Shown in pieces: positions 10,541-20,042 of a stretch of DNA of 64,000 nucleotides; within the stretch, counting starts at the first letter, position 1; the number at the start of each line of letters is the position of its first letter. A model generated the notes under the pieces. That model saw only the letters and a program-made list of their open reading frames with translations, had not been told where the DNA came from and did not search any database. Source of the DNA: Azolla caroliniana (Eukaryota > Polypodiophyta); contig JBHGNT010000005.1 in NCBI GenBank assembly GCA_043228905.1, positions 14,260,001 through 14,324,000 of the forward strand, read 5' to 3'. The translations under genes and the position numbers were made by a program.

Positions 10541-11476
10541 ATGACACAGTACGGGTACAATGAGTACATGGCGCATCACTATGCGTACATGACCAAGGTG
10601 GTAGAAGTGCGTGAGTCAGAGAGCTACGCAGAAGCGGCAAAGGACGCACATTGGTGTGCTGCTATGGAGGAAGAGATACGGGCACTTGATGCGAACGACA
10701 CATGGGACCTAGTTGACCCTCCCCGACGCTATAAACCGATCGGATGTAAGTGGGTGTACAAGATAAAATACAATGCCGACAGTTCGGTTAACCGGTACAA
10801 GGCTCGGCTAGTGGCGAAGGGGTACACACAGACCCACGAAATCGACTACGACGAGACCTTCGCTCCGGTAGCGAAGATGACGACGGTTCATGTGGTGTTG
10901 GCGGTTGTTGCGGCAAGGGGGTGGCATCTTCACCATATGGACGTGAAGAATGCATTTCTTCAAGGTGATCTTCAAGAAGAGGTCTTTATAACCCAACCCC
11001 CCGGTTTCCAGTCAGAGATGAATAAGTCGGCAGTATGCTGGCTGAAGAAGTCACTTTATGGCCTGAAGCAAGCCCCCCGAGATTGGAATGCGACGATAAC
11101 GCACCAGTTGCGTAAGATGGGATTTGTGGTCTCCAAGTCCGACTCTTCGTTGTTCATTCGGCAAGGTCCGAACGGTCCGGTTTGCATCTTGCTGTATGTT
11201 GATGACCTAGTCATCACCGGACCTAGACTCAATGAAATCAGCCGAGTCAAGTCCCAGTTGTCGGACGCATTTGAGATGAAGGACCTGGGGGACCTTGACT
11301 ATTTCCTTGGGATCGAGGTGATCCGAACCCCCGACGGCATATTGCTCTCACAAAGACACTACGTGTTGAATATGTTGTACAAGTTCGGCATGACGGAATG
11401 TCGACCGATCTCCACACCCCTGAACCGGAACCAAAAGCTCTGTCCCGACTCCGGACCAGCCTGCGATGAGAAGCGG
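10541..11476 (+). pseudogene. COP1 reverse transcriptase, interrupted by GYP1-B
   Basis: An open stretch of 312 codons reads as Copia [54 protein letters not shown] and LLYVDDLVITG with the catalytic YVDD at 11195-11206. It breaks at 11476 after ...CDEKR and resumes at 18763 as FRQIVGSLIYLTITRPDISY. This is the best-preserved part of COP1. The annotated piece itself has no stop, but RT is split by 7.3 kb. Confidence 0.93.
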
Positions 11477-12286
11477 TGTCGTAGTGTAGGTTGCACACTA
11501 TGTGGAAATTATATTTTTGTCCCTCCGGATAGAGAATGGAGTGCTCGGTGAGAACCGGGAGGAAAAACGGCATACCGGCAAGGAGGAAAACGGCATACCG
11601 GCAAGGAAGAAAACGGCATACCGGCAAGGAGGAAAACGGATAAAGAGACATAAATGTAAAAAGAAAGGAAATACTCACTACTGCGCAGGGCGTGATTCGA
11701 ACTCTGCACCTCCACGTTGACAAACCCCAACCTTACCATTACATTAACTTATCTTAAGTGTTTTAAATATAGATTTAATACGTATAAGACCTTTATTTAT
11801 GCATACCTTTATTAAAAGGTAAATCGTGTATTTCTTTAATATATGAAAAAGAAAAAACACGAGACACTAAAAATAACTCATGCACATCTAGCGTGCATGA
11901 GCCCTATACTTAGGAAATAAAAAAAAAAGCATCACATGGACATTTAGTGGACATGAACACTTTTGTAAAGAGGCATGAAGCCATGCTTAGCTCTTCCTTC
12001 CTTATATAAGGAGGAGAGAAATATGTAAAGGGTTGTTGATTATTTGGATTAAGTATCAATCAATACAAAAATTATTCGTGGGATTCACGATTTATACATC
12101 TACTTCTCTCTTAACACCCTAAGTACCAATTAATATAGTATACTCGTGTGATTCACGAGTTTCTTATCTTTCTCTTTGCTATTTACTCATAATTAATCTC
12201 TATCTCACGAACTTCTTTCTCCTAGTCCAAGACCTCTGTGGTTCCCACCCGACTCACGCAACGATCCGGAGCCGAAAGGCACGACA
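11477..12286 (+). repeat. GYP1-B 5' LTR with promoter, hairpins, minisatellite
   Basis: TGTCGTAG...GCACGACA. A minisatellite of three 23-base units lies near 11560-11638. A 25-base near-palindrome with 9-base arms CTCATGCAC/GTGCATGAG is at 11877-11901. The probable TATA box is TTATATAAG at 12002-12010. Two small inverted repeats, TCGTG-N5-CACGA, are at 12076-12090 and 12143-12159, just downstream of the TATA. A tRNA-like box B on the opposite strand lies near 11690-11712. Confidence 0.94.
12002..12010 (+). promoter_or_regulatory. Probable TATA box of GYP1-B
   Basis: TTATATAAG, followed by GAGGAGAGAA, in the last 300 bases of the LTR. It is conserved in all four GYP1 LTRs. Position and sequence fit an RNA polymerase II promoter. 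The start site is not visible. Confidence 0.65.
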
Positions 12287-14364
12287 CAGTTGGTGAACCC
12301 GACGTGAAAGCGGGTGGCAAGGAGATGGAGGCTCAACAAGCTAACAATATGATGGCGATGTTCGAACGGATGCTTCAAGAACAACGCACGATGTCGGAGA
12401 TTTCGGCATCAGTAGAGCGGCTCGTGCAACGCAACGGGCAATTTAATGGTAAGGATGTGTCGCGATATTTGCAGGACTACAAGGCGGAGATGCTCCGGTG
12501 CCGGGCTTCGGAAGGACTGCAAGTGACATCCTTTAACCGGGTGGCGACCGACGGGCTTCAAGGGAGTATCCACGGGTTGCAACAACAAAATCCGACGTGG
12601 GAAGCATTCGAAGAGGCGTTAAAGACCACGTTTGCCATCGAGGACTCCTCCAAGGCAACGCGGAGGGGATTCGAGGATTGGGTGGAAACGTCAGGTAAGG
12701 GGCTGAAGGTCCTCGAAGTGTTTTCGACATTCGAAAGTCGGTTCAGGAGGTTGTCCGCGAGAGATCAAACTATTCTTGCACCGGACAAAGTCATCATGTT
12801 TTTGCGAGCTGTGGACGTCCGGGACCGGAAAGATCTCGGAGTGCTTCTTGAGGACACGACCACCGAAAGCGGCCTCACCGAAACATGGGAAAGCGTGCGG
12901 GATATCGTCGCGCGGTACACGAAGAGGGGGCAATGGCTTGCCAACGAAGAAAAGAGGGTTTCGGAACCGATTCCGAAACCAAGAACGGGACTGGAAGACC
13001 ATCAACCGAGGGCTCGGGAGATTACGGCCGAGAAGGGAGTCGACGCGTCTACGGTGGAGCAGCTACTGAAGGAGATGGAGAATCTAAAGATCGCGATGGT
13101 GAAGAAGTCGGATGACCGCCCCACAAGCTCCAAATATACGGATCGACGGTGCATATGGTGCGATAGCGCCGAACACGATCGGAGGGATTGCGACGACCAT
13201 AAGGAGGCGCTACGACGGGATCTCATCTACTACGAGGGAAACCGGATTCATTCGATGGACTCTCGGAAGCCACTCCGACCGAACTTCCGGAAAGGCGGCA
13301 TGAAGAAGGTGCTCGAGGAGGAGTTAGCGGCAAGAAGCAACTATGCGACAACCGCGGGAATATGTGTCGGGGAGTCAACGGGAGCGAAGGCGTCTTTCTG
13401 GCCGGAGGTGCTAGGAAACACCGAGAAAACCGACTCCAACGATATCCGAAACACTGCGGAAAGCGTCCGGGAAGCTACGGGATGGGAGTGCCCTGTCGAC
13501 AAGAATAGCATATACGCCCTGTGTCAATTACATGAGGTGTATGTGGACGAGAAACGACGGCGCACGGAGGATGCGGCCGGACCATCGAAGATACCGGAAA
13601 ACTGGAACTCCGGAGGTAAGGGAAAAGAAAAGGCGACTCCGGCATTCAAGCTCGCCTCGGACATAGAACAACAAACCGACTTGAAAAGAGTGTTCGAGGA
13701 AAGAATCTTGGATAGCCGGGTAGATTTTTCGCTGCGGGAACTACTCGGAATAGCGAAGAAGGAGTTTCACGATCTTCTCGTGGATCTCGTGAAAAGGAAG
13801 AGACAAAGTACGGAGGAAAATGCTCCAAGGGTGAATGCAAATACCGTTTCAATGAACGACACCGAAGTGGAAGGCGAAATTCCGAACTCCCACTATACAA
13901 GGCCACACTGGGCACGTGCGACTACGGAGACTCCGGTCCGAATCGGCAACATCAAAGAACCCGTGCTAGCATTGATTGATCACGGATCGGAGATCAACTT
14001 GATGTCCAAGGAGTTCTACCGAAAGGGGAAATGGCCTATAAACACCAACCATGGATGGAAGATTCGGGCAGCCACGAAAACGACAGAAGACCTATTTGCG
14101 GCTTGTCCGGATGTGACGGTAAAGATCGGGGATGTCGAAATTGACCAAAATTTCTTTGTGCAGGATGAGGTTTCACATTCTGTCATCCTCGGCCAACCCT
14201 TTATCACGGCTTCACGGATGGAGACGAAGGTGCTCGATAGTGGTGCGGCTTTTGCGCGAATTCGGAGCCAAAACGGAGGGAAATCCGTCCAATTCCTAAC
14301 GGTGCCTGCAAATCACGAAAGGAACAAGAGGGAACTCTTGTCCCAAGTGAGAATGGATTTTTAA
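12238..14364 (+). CDS. GYP1-B gag and aspartic protease
   Basis: The open frame starts with a GTG inside the LTR. The first ATG (12325, MEAQQANNMMAMFERML) is the likely start, giving 679 aa. In order: a coiled N-terminus, a capsid-like region near 12445-12900 (FNGKDVSRYLQDYKAEML, WEAFEEALKTTF), a CCHC knuckle CIWCDSAEHDRRDC at 13150-13191, a linker, then a retropepsin motif LIDHGSEINLMS at 13972-14007. The active site reads D-H-G where D-S/T-G is usual. The stop TAA follows GATTTT at 14362-14364. The pol frame is -1 relative to it and overlaps by about 124 bases. The protein would form particles and cleave the polyprotein. Confidence 0.95.
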   Translation: MVPTRLTQRSGAERHDTVGEPDVKAGGKEMEAQQANNMMAMFERMLQEQRTMSEISASVERLVQRNGQFNGKDVSRYLQDYKAEMLRCRASEGLQVTSFNRVATDGLQGSIHGLQQQNPTWEAFEEALKTTFAIEDSSKATRRGFEDWVETSGKGLKVLEVFSTFESRFRRLSARDQTILAPDKVIMFLRAVDVRDRKDLGVLLEDTTTESGLTETWESVRDIVARYTKRGQWLANEEKRVSEPIPKPRTGLEDHQPRAREITAEKGVDASTVEQLLKEMENLKIAMVKKSDDRPTSSKYTDRRCIWCDSAEHDRRDCDDHKEALRRDLIYYEGNRIHSMDSRKPLRPNFRKGGMKKVLEEELAARSNYATTAGICVGESTGAKASFWPEVLGNTEKTDSNDIRNTAESVREATGWECPVDKNSIYALCQLHEVYVDEKRRRTEDAAGPSKIPENWNSGGKGKEKATPAFKLASDIEQQTDLKRVFEERILDSRVDFSLRELLGIAKKEFHDLLVDLVKRKRQSTEENAPRVNANTVSMNDTEVEGEIPNSHYTRPHWARATTETPVRIGNIKEPVLALIDHGSEINLMSKEFYRKGKWPINTNHGWKIRAATKTTEDLFAACPDVTVKIGDVEIDQNFFVQDEVSHSVILGQPFITASRMETKVLDSGAAFARIRSQNGGKSVQFLTVPANHERNKRELLSQVRMDF
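12290..12310 (+). other. GYP1-B primer-binding site
   Basis: TTGGTGAACCCGACGTGAAA begins three bases after the LTR. The TGG start and the position fit a tRNA 3' CCA pairing. It is not the iMet site used by the Copia elements here. Confidence 0.75.
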
Positions 14365-14498
14365 AGCGGACTGTTGCGGAGTGGGGAAGTGATAGTCCGA
14401 GAAGCCCTGATACCCCACACAGGAAGAAAACTCTCGGAGCAAAACAAGTACGAATCGGGCCGGATGGGGCATCTACGTACACGGCCGTAACCGGAGGA

Positions 14499-17400
14499 AT
14501 GAAGAAACAATACCGACAAGTGGAGGATAAGTTACGGTCGGCATCAATAATAAAAGAAGACGAAGAAATCGTGGGAGTGATCGAGGAAGTGTTCTATGGG
14601 AATACACTACAACGGCTTGAAGAGCTTGCGGAAGATAAAAGCCAAGGGAACCGGGTAGTCCCGGTGGAATCGGTCGAGATGTACGAGATCGTTGCGAAAA
14701 TGGGGCCGGATGCGCTCCGCAAAGAAGAAGCAATGGTAAGTACAAAATACAAGACCGTGGAGAAGAAGGTGAAACCGGCCGCGGGACCACTACCCGCCGA
14801 TAGCGAACAAAAGAAGAAAGAAGTCTCGGGAGATCCGACACTTCGGAAGTCCGTGGATATCGGACATGCCTTCACAGATGAGACCCGGAAGAAACTTCGG
14901 ATCGGTGGAGGTGGGTTCCTCTTACAAGAAGAAGAAAAACGGTTTCGAGAGATGTTGGAGCAACACGGCAAAGCATTCGCGTTCACATCGAGGGAGATCG
15001 GATGCATTGATCCAAAGATAGTGGAGCCGATGGTGATTTTCACGATTGATCATGTACCGTGGAACCTGAAGCCGATTCCGGTGCCACGGGCGCATATTCC
15101 GAAAGTCATCGACTTGCTCAAGGAGAAGGTGGCGATGGGGATTCTAGAGCCATCAAGTGCTCCGTACTCAAATCGATGGTTTACGGTTCCGAAGAAGAAT
15201 GGGTCACTCCGATTCATCCAAGACTTGCAACCGGTGAACAAGGTCACGATCCGGAACTCGGGAGTCGGTCCGATAGTGGACGAATTCGCGGAAGCTTTTG
15301 CCGGACGTGCGATATACTCCATCGGGGACCTATACTCGGGGTATGACCAATTCCAACTAGCCGTGGAGAGCCGAGACATCACTACCATGCGGACACCGAT
15401 AGGACTAGTTCGAATGTGCACACTACCACAAGGAGCGACAAACTCGGTTGCACATATGATGAACGCGATGAACAAGGTGCTTCGAGATTGCATCCCGGAG
15501 ATAACGATGCCGTTTCTAGATGACATTCCGATGAAAGGATGCGCGGTGGAAGAAAAAGATGAGACTATGGATGATCGGGGATGCCGAAAGTTCGTGGTCG
15601 ACCATATTCATGATTGCGAGAAAGTGTTGCGAAAGCTAGAAGATGTGCACCTAACACTTTCCGGGGAGAAATCGGCATTCGGGCAAGAAGAAATATTGGT
15701 GGTCGGACATCTATGTGGACCCTACGGCCGAAGACCGTCACCAACAAAGATCGATGCGATTCAAGCTATGAAGGAAGTATGTGAGTCAACATCGGAAGTC
15801 CGAAGGTTTCTGGGTGCGTGTGCATTCTATCACATATGGATTCCGCACTATGCACATATAGCGGACCCGCTCTATCACTTGTTGCGGAAAGGTAAGAAAT
15901 TCGAGTGGAAACCGGAACACACTAAAGCCATGAGGAAGCTCAAGAAGACACTATGGAGGGCGGAATCACTTAAGAAGCCAAACTACGAGCGGCCAATCAT
16001 AGTAACGGTTGATACAAGTCCAACCGGTATCGGGTGGGTCATCAATCAAGCCGACTCGGATGGTTCGCGGTATCCGATCCGATTTGGAGCAAAGGTCCTC
16101 AACGAAAGGCAACGCGGATATGCACAAGTCAAAAGAGAATTGTGGGGAGTCGTGTCGGCGATAAAATCGGATCGGGATTATTTGATCGGAGCTGAAGTGG
16201 TGATCGAGACGGATTGTCTTCCGATACTCGGGATGATGCGGTGTTGTACGATACCGGATGTGGCTATGCTAAGGTGGATTGCATATGTCAAGTCACTTAA
16301 TCCGGAGGTTCGACACATCTCGGGGAAGGACAACGCGGTAGCGGACATGTTATCGAGGGCGCGGTTTGAAGACGACATAACCGAATCAGATAATAAAGAA
16401 GTTTCCGAAGACTACTTCACATCAGAACACATATGCCGAGTGAACGTGATCCGAGAATTCCGGGAAGAAGAATACGAGGGGGAAACCTTGATGATCGGGA
16501 AGATGCTACAAGAGGTCGAGGATTCAACCAATGATAAAGAAAGGAGAGCCGAGATCCGAAGGAAGAAGAGGCAAGTCCAAAAGTTCTTCTTGGAAAACGG
16601 TTTAATATGGAGGACGCCGAAAAGACCGGATGGGATACCACTTCGAGTAGTCGGGACGAAAGAGCAACGAAACCGGATAATGTCCGAGTTCCACGAATCC
16701 GATTGGGCTGGACATCGAGGAACATGGGCAACTTTTGCGAAAATCAAGCAAAGATATTGGTGGAAGAACATGTATAAAGATGTCGCGGAGTTCACAGAAA
16801 GCTGCGAGAAATGTCAAGTCTACTCCGGGGTCCGACACCGAGATGAGCTGCATCCGACATTCTCACCGACAATCAACTTCAAGTGGATGGTCGACATTGT
16901 AGCTATGCCGACCGGGATTGGACAAAAGAAATACTTGGTGTTAGCTCGAGAAGATCTCACAAACCAAGTTGAAGGTCGAGCGCTTCGGAGGAAAACGTGT
17001 GCCGCGGTGTGCCAATTTCTTTTGGAAGAAGTGTTTTGTAGGTACGGTTGCGTAGGACAAGTGATTGCGGACCGGGGAGAGCTCGACTCGGACAAAGCTA
17101 GGGGATTCTTCGCCAAACATGGAGTTCGGTTAACGTTGACAACGGCCTACAATCCGGAGGCCAACGGGAAGATCGAACGAGGACATAGTCCGATCGTGAA
17201 AGCACTTGCGAAGGCATGCGACGGAAGGGTGAAGGATTGGCCACAAATGCTTCCGTATGCACTATGGGCGGATCGGACGACGCATAGCTCCGTGACCGGT
17301 TACATGCCGGCAGAACTCATGACCGGACAAGCACCGGTAATGCCAACGGAAACCGCAATCGCGACATGGACAATACTACCGTGGAAGGAAGAGATGAGCC

Positions 17401-17966
17401 GGGAAGAACTACTCGCGGTCCGGATACGACAACTGGAGGGAAGACCGAAAGATGTAGCGGAAGCGTCACGCCGACAACAAGAAGCACGGTTCCGGAACAA
17501 AAGCCGGTTCGACACAAAGCACCGACTACGACCGAGGAGGATTGAAGAAGGAGATTGGGTGATCGTCTATGATAGTAGCTTGGACCATCAACATACAACG
17601 ATGCGGAAATTCGCGAAAAGGTGGTTCGGGCCGTACGAGGTTCGGAAGGTCTTCGACAACGGGACGTACCGACTGTCCGAGTTGGATGGAACAATACTAC
17701 GAGTGCCTATAGCCGGGAAGCGGGTGAAGATTTTCAAGAAGCGGACCGACGACAAACCTTATGTGATCCAAGTCGAGGCCGACAACGAGGAGCAATCGGA
17801 CGAAGACCACAATGATGCGGGAAGCGAAGAAAGTGAATTACAACTCATAGTCGACATAAGGGGAGAATCGGAGGAAGTTTCGGATGAAGACGGATACGAA
17901 GAATCAAGAACTTCGGCACATACCGGAGGATGTGCGGGTTTGGAGGGGGCGAGTGTCGTAGTGTAG
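14499..17966 (+). CDS. GYP1-B pol: RT, RNase H, integrase (1155 aa)
   Basis: ATG at 14499, but the frame is open back to 14241, inside gag. RT: W-F-T-V-P-K-K-N-G-S near 15178, LPQGATNS at 15423-15446, catalytic FLDD at 15513-15524. RNase H: first Asp in TVDTS (16011), KRELWGVVSAIK, ETDCLPI, then KDNAVADMLSR. Integrase: His at 16692 (HESDWAGH) and C-E-K-C at 16803-16814, then catalytic Asp 16893, Asp 17070 and Glu 17175. The last two are 34 residues apart rather than the usual 35. GPYEV near 17628 is the C-terminal GPY motif. No chromodomain follows, only an acidic tail. The stop codon lies in the 3' LTR. Confidence 0.95.
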   Translation: MKKQYRQVEDKLRSASIIKEDEEIVGVIEEVFYGNTLQRLEELAEDKSQGNRVVPVESVEMYEIVAKMGPDALRKEEAMVSTKYKTVEKKVKPAAGPLPADSEQKKKEVSGDPTLRKSVDIGHAFTDETRKKLRIGGGGFLLQEEEKRFREMLEQHGKAFAFTSREIGCIDPKIVEPMVIFTIDHVPWNLKPIPVPRAHIPKVIDLLKEKVAMGILEPSSAPYSNRWFTVPKKNGSLRFIQDLQPVNKVTIRNSGVGPIVDEFAEAFAGRAIYSIGDLYSGYDQFQLAVESRDITTMRTPIGLVRMCTLPQGATNSVAHMMNAMNKVLRDCIPEITMPFLDDIPMKGCAVEEKDETMDDRGCRKFVVDHIHDCEKVLRKLEDVHLTLSGEKSAFGQEEILVVGHLCGPYGRRPSPTKIDAIQAMKEVCESTSEVRRFLGACAFYHIWIPHYAHIADPLYHLLRKGKKFEWKPEHTKAMRKLKKTLWRAESLKKPNYERPIIVTVDTSPTGIGWVINQADSDGSRYPIRFGAKVLNERQRGYAQVKRELWGVVSAIKSDRDYLIGAEVVIETDCLPILGMMRCCTIPDVAMLRWIAYVKSLNPEVRHISGKDNAVADMLSRARFEDDITESDNKEVSEDYFTSEHICRVNVIREFREEEYEGETLMIGKMLQEVEDSTNDKERRAEIRRKKRQVQKFFLENGLIWRTPKRPDGIPLRVVGTKEQRNRIMSEFHESDWAGHRGTWATFAKIKQRYWWKNMYKDVAEFTESCEKCQVYSGVRHRDELHPTFSPTINFKWMVDIVAMPTGIGQKKYLVLAREDLTNQVEGRALRRKTCAAVCQFLLEEVFCRYGCVGQVIADRGELDSDKARGFFAKHGVRLTLTTAYNPEANGKIERGHSPIVKALAKACDGRVKDWPQMLPYALWADRTTHSSVTGYMPAELMTGQAPVMPTETAIATWTILPWKEEMSREELLAVRIRQLEGRPKDVAEASRRQQEARFRNKSRFDTKHRLRPRRIEEGDWVIVYDSSLDHQHTTMRKFAKRWFGPYEVRKVFDNGTYRLSELDGTILRVPIAGKRVKIFKKRTDDKPYVIQVEADNEEQSDEDHNDAGSEESELQLIVDIRGESEEVSDEDGYEESRTSAHTGGCAGLEGASVVV
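17938..17953 (+). other. GYP1-B polypurine tract
   Basis: The purine run GGAGGGGGCGAG ends directly at the 3' LTR and would prime plus-strand synthesis. Unusually it is inside the pol frame. Confidence 0.85.
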
Positions 17967-18762
17967 GTTGCACACTATGTGGAAATTATATTTTTGTCCC
18001 TCCGGATAGAGAATGGAGTGCTCGGTGAGAACCGGGAGGAAAAACGGCATACCGGCAAGGAGGAAAACGGCATACCGGCAAGGAAGAAAACGGCATACCG
18101 GCAAGGAGGAAAACGGATAAAGAGACATAAATGTAAAAAGAAAGGAAATACTCACTACTGCGCAGGGCGTGATTCGAACTCTGCACCTCCACGTTGACAA
18201 ACCCCAACCTTACCATTACATTAACTTATCTTAAGTGTTTTAAATATAGATTTAATACGTATAAGACCTTTATTTATGCATACCTTTATTAAAAGGTAAA
18301 TCGTGTATTTCTTTAATATATGAAAAAGAAAAAACACGAGACACTAAAAATAACTCATGCACATCTAGCGTGCATGAGCCCTATACTTAGGAAATAAAAA
18401 AAAAGCATCACATGGACATTTAGTGGACATGAACACTTTTGTAAAGAGGCATGAAGCCATGCTTAGCTCTTCCTTCCTTATATAAGGAGGAGAGAAATAT
18501 GTAAAGGGTTGTTGATTATTTGGATTAAGTATCAATCAATACAAAAATTATTCGTGGGATTCACGATTTATACATCTACTTCTCTCTTAACACCCTAAGT
18601 ACCAATTAATATAGTATACTCGTGTGATTCACGAGTTTCTTATCTTTCTCTTTGCTATTTACTCATAATTAATCTCTATCTCACGAACTTCTTTCTCCTA
18701 GTCCAAGACCTCTGTGGTTCCCACCCGACTCACGCAACGATCCGGAGCCGAAAGGCACGACA
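17954..18762 (+). repeat. GYP1-B 3' LTR (809 bp)
   Basis: Nearly identical to 11477-12286. An A-run near 18400 is one base shorter. It supplies the pol stop codon at 17964-17966. Confidence 0.95.
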
Positions 18763-19130
18763 GCGGTTCCGACAAATAGTCGGAAGCCTTATCTATTTGA
18801 CAATCACCCGACCCGACATCAGTTATCCGGTCGGCGTGATCAGCCAATATATGCAACAGCCGACCGTGGAGCACCTTCTGTGCGCATCAAATACTGCAGT
18901 ATGTGAGCGGCACGAAGGACCGGGGACTGTTATACCAGCGAGGTATAACTGAAGAGCTAGTCGGTTACACGGATGCCGATTGGGCCGGCGATGCATTAGA
19001 TCGCCGATAAACTTCCGGTTACATTTTTTCCCTAAGTAGCGCGGTTGTTGTGTGGAGCAGCAAAAAGCAGCCAACAGTGGCTCTGTCGAGCACTGAGGCT
19101 GAATACTGGGGCGCTACCGTTGCCACCTGT
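18763..19130 (+). pseudogene. COP1 RT end and RNase H start
   Basis: Resumes with FRQIVGSLIYLTITRPDISYPV. The next part, near 18850-18950, is frameshifted (expected QRVLRYVSGTKD). RNase H text LVGYTDADWAGD near 18960 and TVALSSTEAEY near 19075 follow, with a TAA near 19009. It ends at GATVATC, where the solo LTR is inserted. Confidence 0.9.
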
Positions 19131-19557
19131 TGTCACAGACACACCAAGCGCGAACTAAGACGGAGCACAGATAATGAGGCTACGACAGAGCAATGACGGA
19201 ATGACACAAGAGCATAAAGATAGAGATGAAGATTAAGGAGACAAGATTGGGCGAAATGAGAATACTAGATTGATATGTCCATAACTGGCGTTGTTCACCT
19301 TGAATTCCTTTAAGGTGAACTCAACTATTTATACTAAGTGGCATGCATACCTGTTGCATGCATGTGATACAATAGAGCATGTAGGCAGTAGGTACGCATG
19401 CATGTGCCAAGTGTAATTAATACAAGGGAGAAATTATGCACATGATGCTAGCTAAAACCTACAATGAGGAAGTATATACATGATTATATGCTAGATGTGT
19501 GGTTAACACATAACACTCGATTATAACATGGTCATGTCAAGAGTTTGAATCTTGACA
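19131..19557. mobile_element. Solo LTR (427 bp) in COP1 RNase H
   Basis: TGTCAC...TTGACA ends, flanked by a 5-base duplication CCTGT (19126-19130 and 19558-19562). The COP1 reading continues across it. No internal region or second LTR is present. This is the product expected from LTR-LTR recombination of a full element. I see no match to the other LTRs in the window. Its 3' end, AGAGTTTGAATCTTG, resembles a tRNA box B. Orientation is undetermined. Confidence 0.85.
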
Positions 19558-19858
19558 CCTGTTAAGCCATTTGGCTTCGGCGACTGCTGCAAGACCTGCG
19601 GATCGAGGTGCCGACCCCGATCCTGATCTACTACAACAACATCAGCAGCATGCAGCTCGCCAAAACCCCGATGTTCCATGCTCGCACAAAGCGCATAGAA
19701 GTGTATTATCACTTCGTGCGTGAGCGGGTCCTGAGCGGTGAAGTCGAACTTTGGTATGTTCATACGGGTCGGCAAGTTGTCGACATCTTCACCAAACCGC
19801 TCGGATCGGACAAGTTGCAGCACTTCACCGAAATGCTTGGTGTTCAGCATCTTGACGT
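19558..19858 (+). pseudogene. COP1 RNase H C-terminal part
   Basis: Continues with A-I-W-L-R-R-L-L after an in-frame TAA, then IYYNNISSMQLAKTP, HARTKRIEVYYHFVRERV and a DIFTKPLGSDKLQHF segment near 19780-19830. This is the standard Copia RNase H tail. It is cut at 19858 by GYP2. Confidence 0.92.
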
Positions 19859-19985
19859 TGTTGTGTTTTTACGCGCGTGCGTGGAGAAAGGCGGGACCAC
19901 GGGGGTCTTGGACTAGGGAGTGATGGAGCGTAGGAAGTCGTGCTTCACCATCTCCGGGGCATCCCAGAAGCACACCGGAAGCAAC

Positions 19986-20042
<57 letters not shown>

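Larger units (their letters stand above)
11477..18762 (+). mobile_element. GYP1-B: young, apparently intact Ty3-type LTR retrotransposon
   Basis: LTRs 11477-12286 (810 bp) and 17954-18762 (809 bp) differ visibly only by one base in an A-run. The internal region is 5667 bases. The flanking duplication is GCGG (11473-11476 and 18763-18766). Near-identical LTRs mean very recent insertion, by the standard LTR-divergence argument. It sits in COP1 RT in the same orientation as COP1 and opposite to GYP1-A. Confidence 0.96.

Noticed and set aside
12238-12324. Start of GYP1 gag inside the LTR
   Set aside because: The first codon is GTG and the ATG at 12325 lies properly after the primer site.
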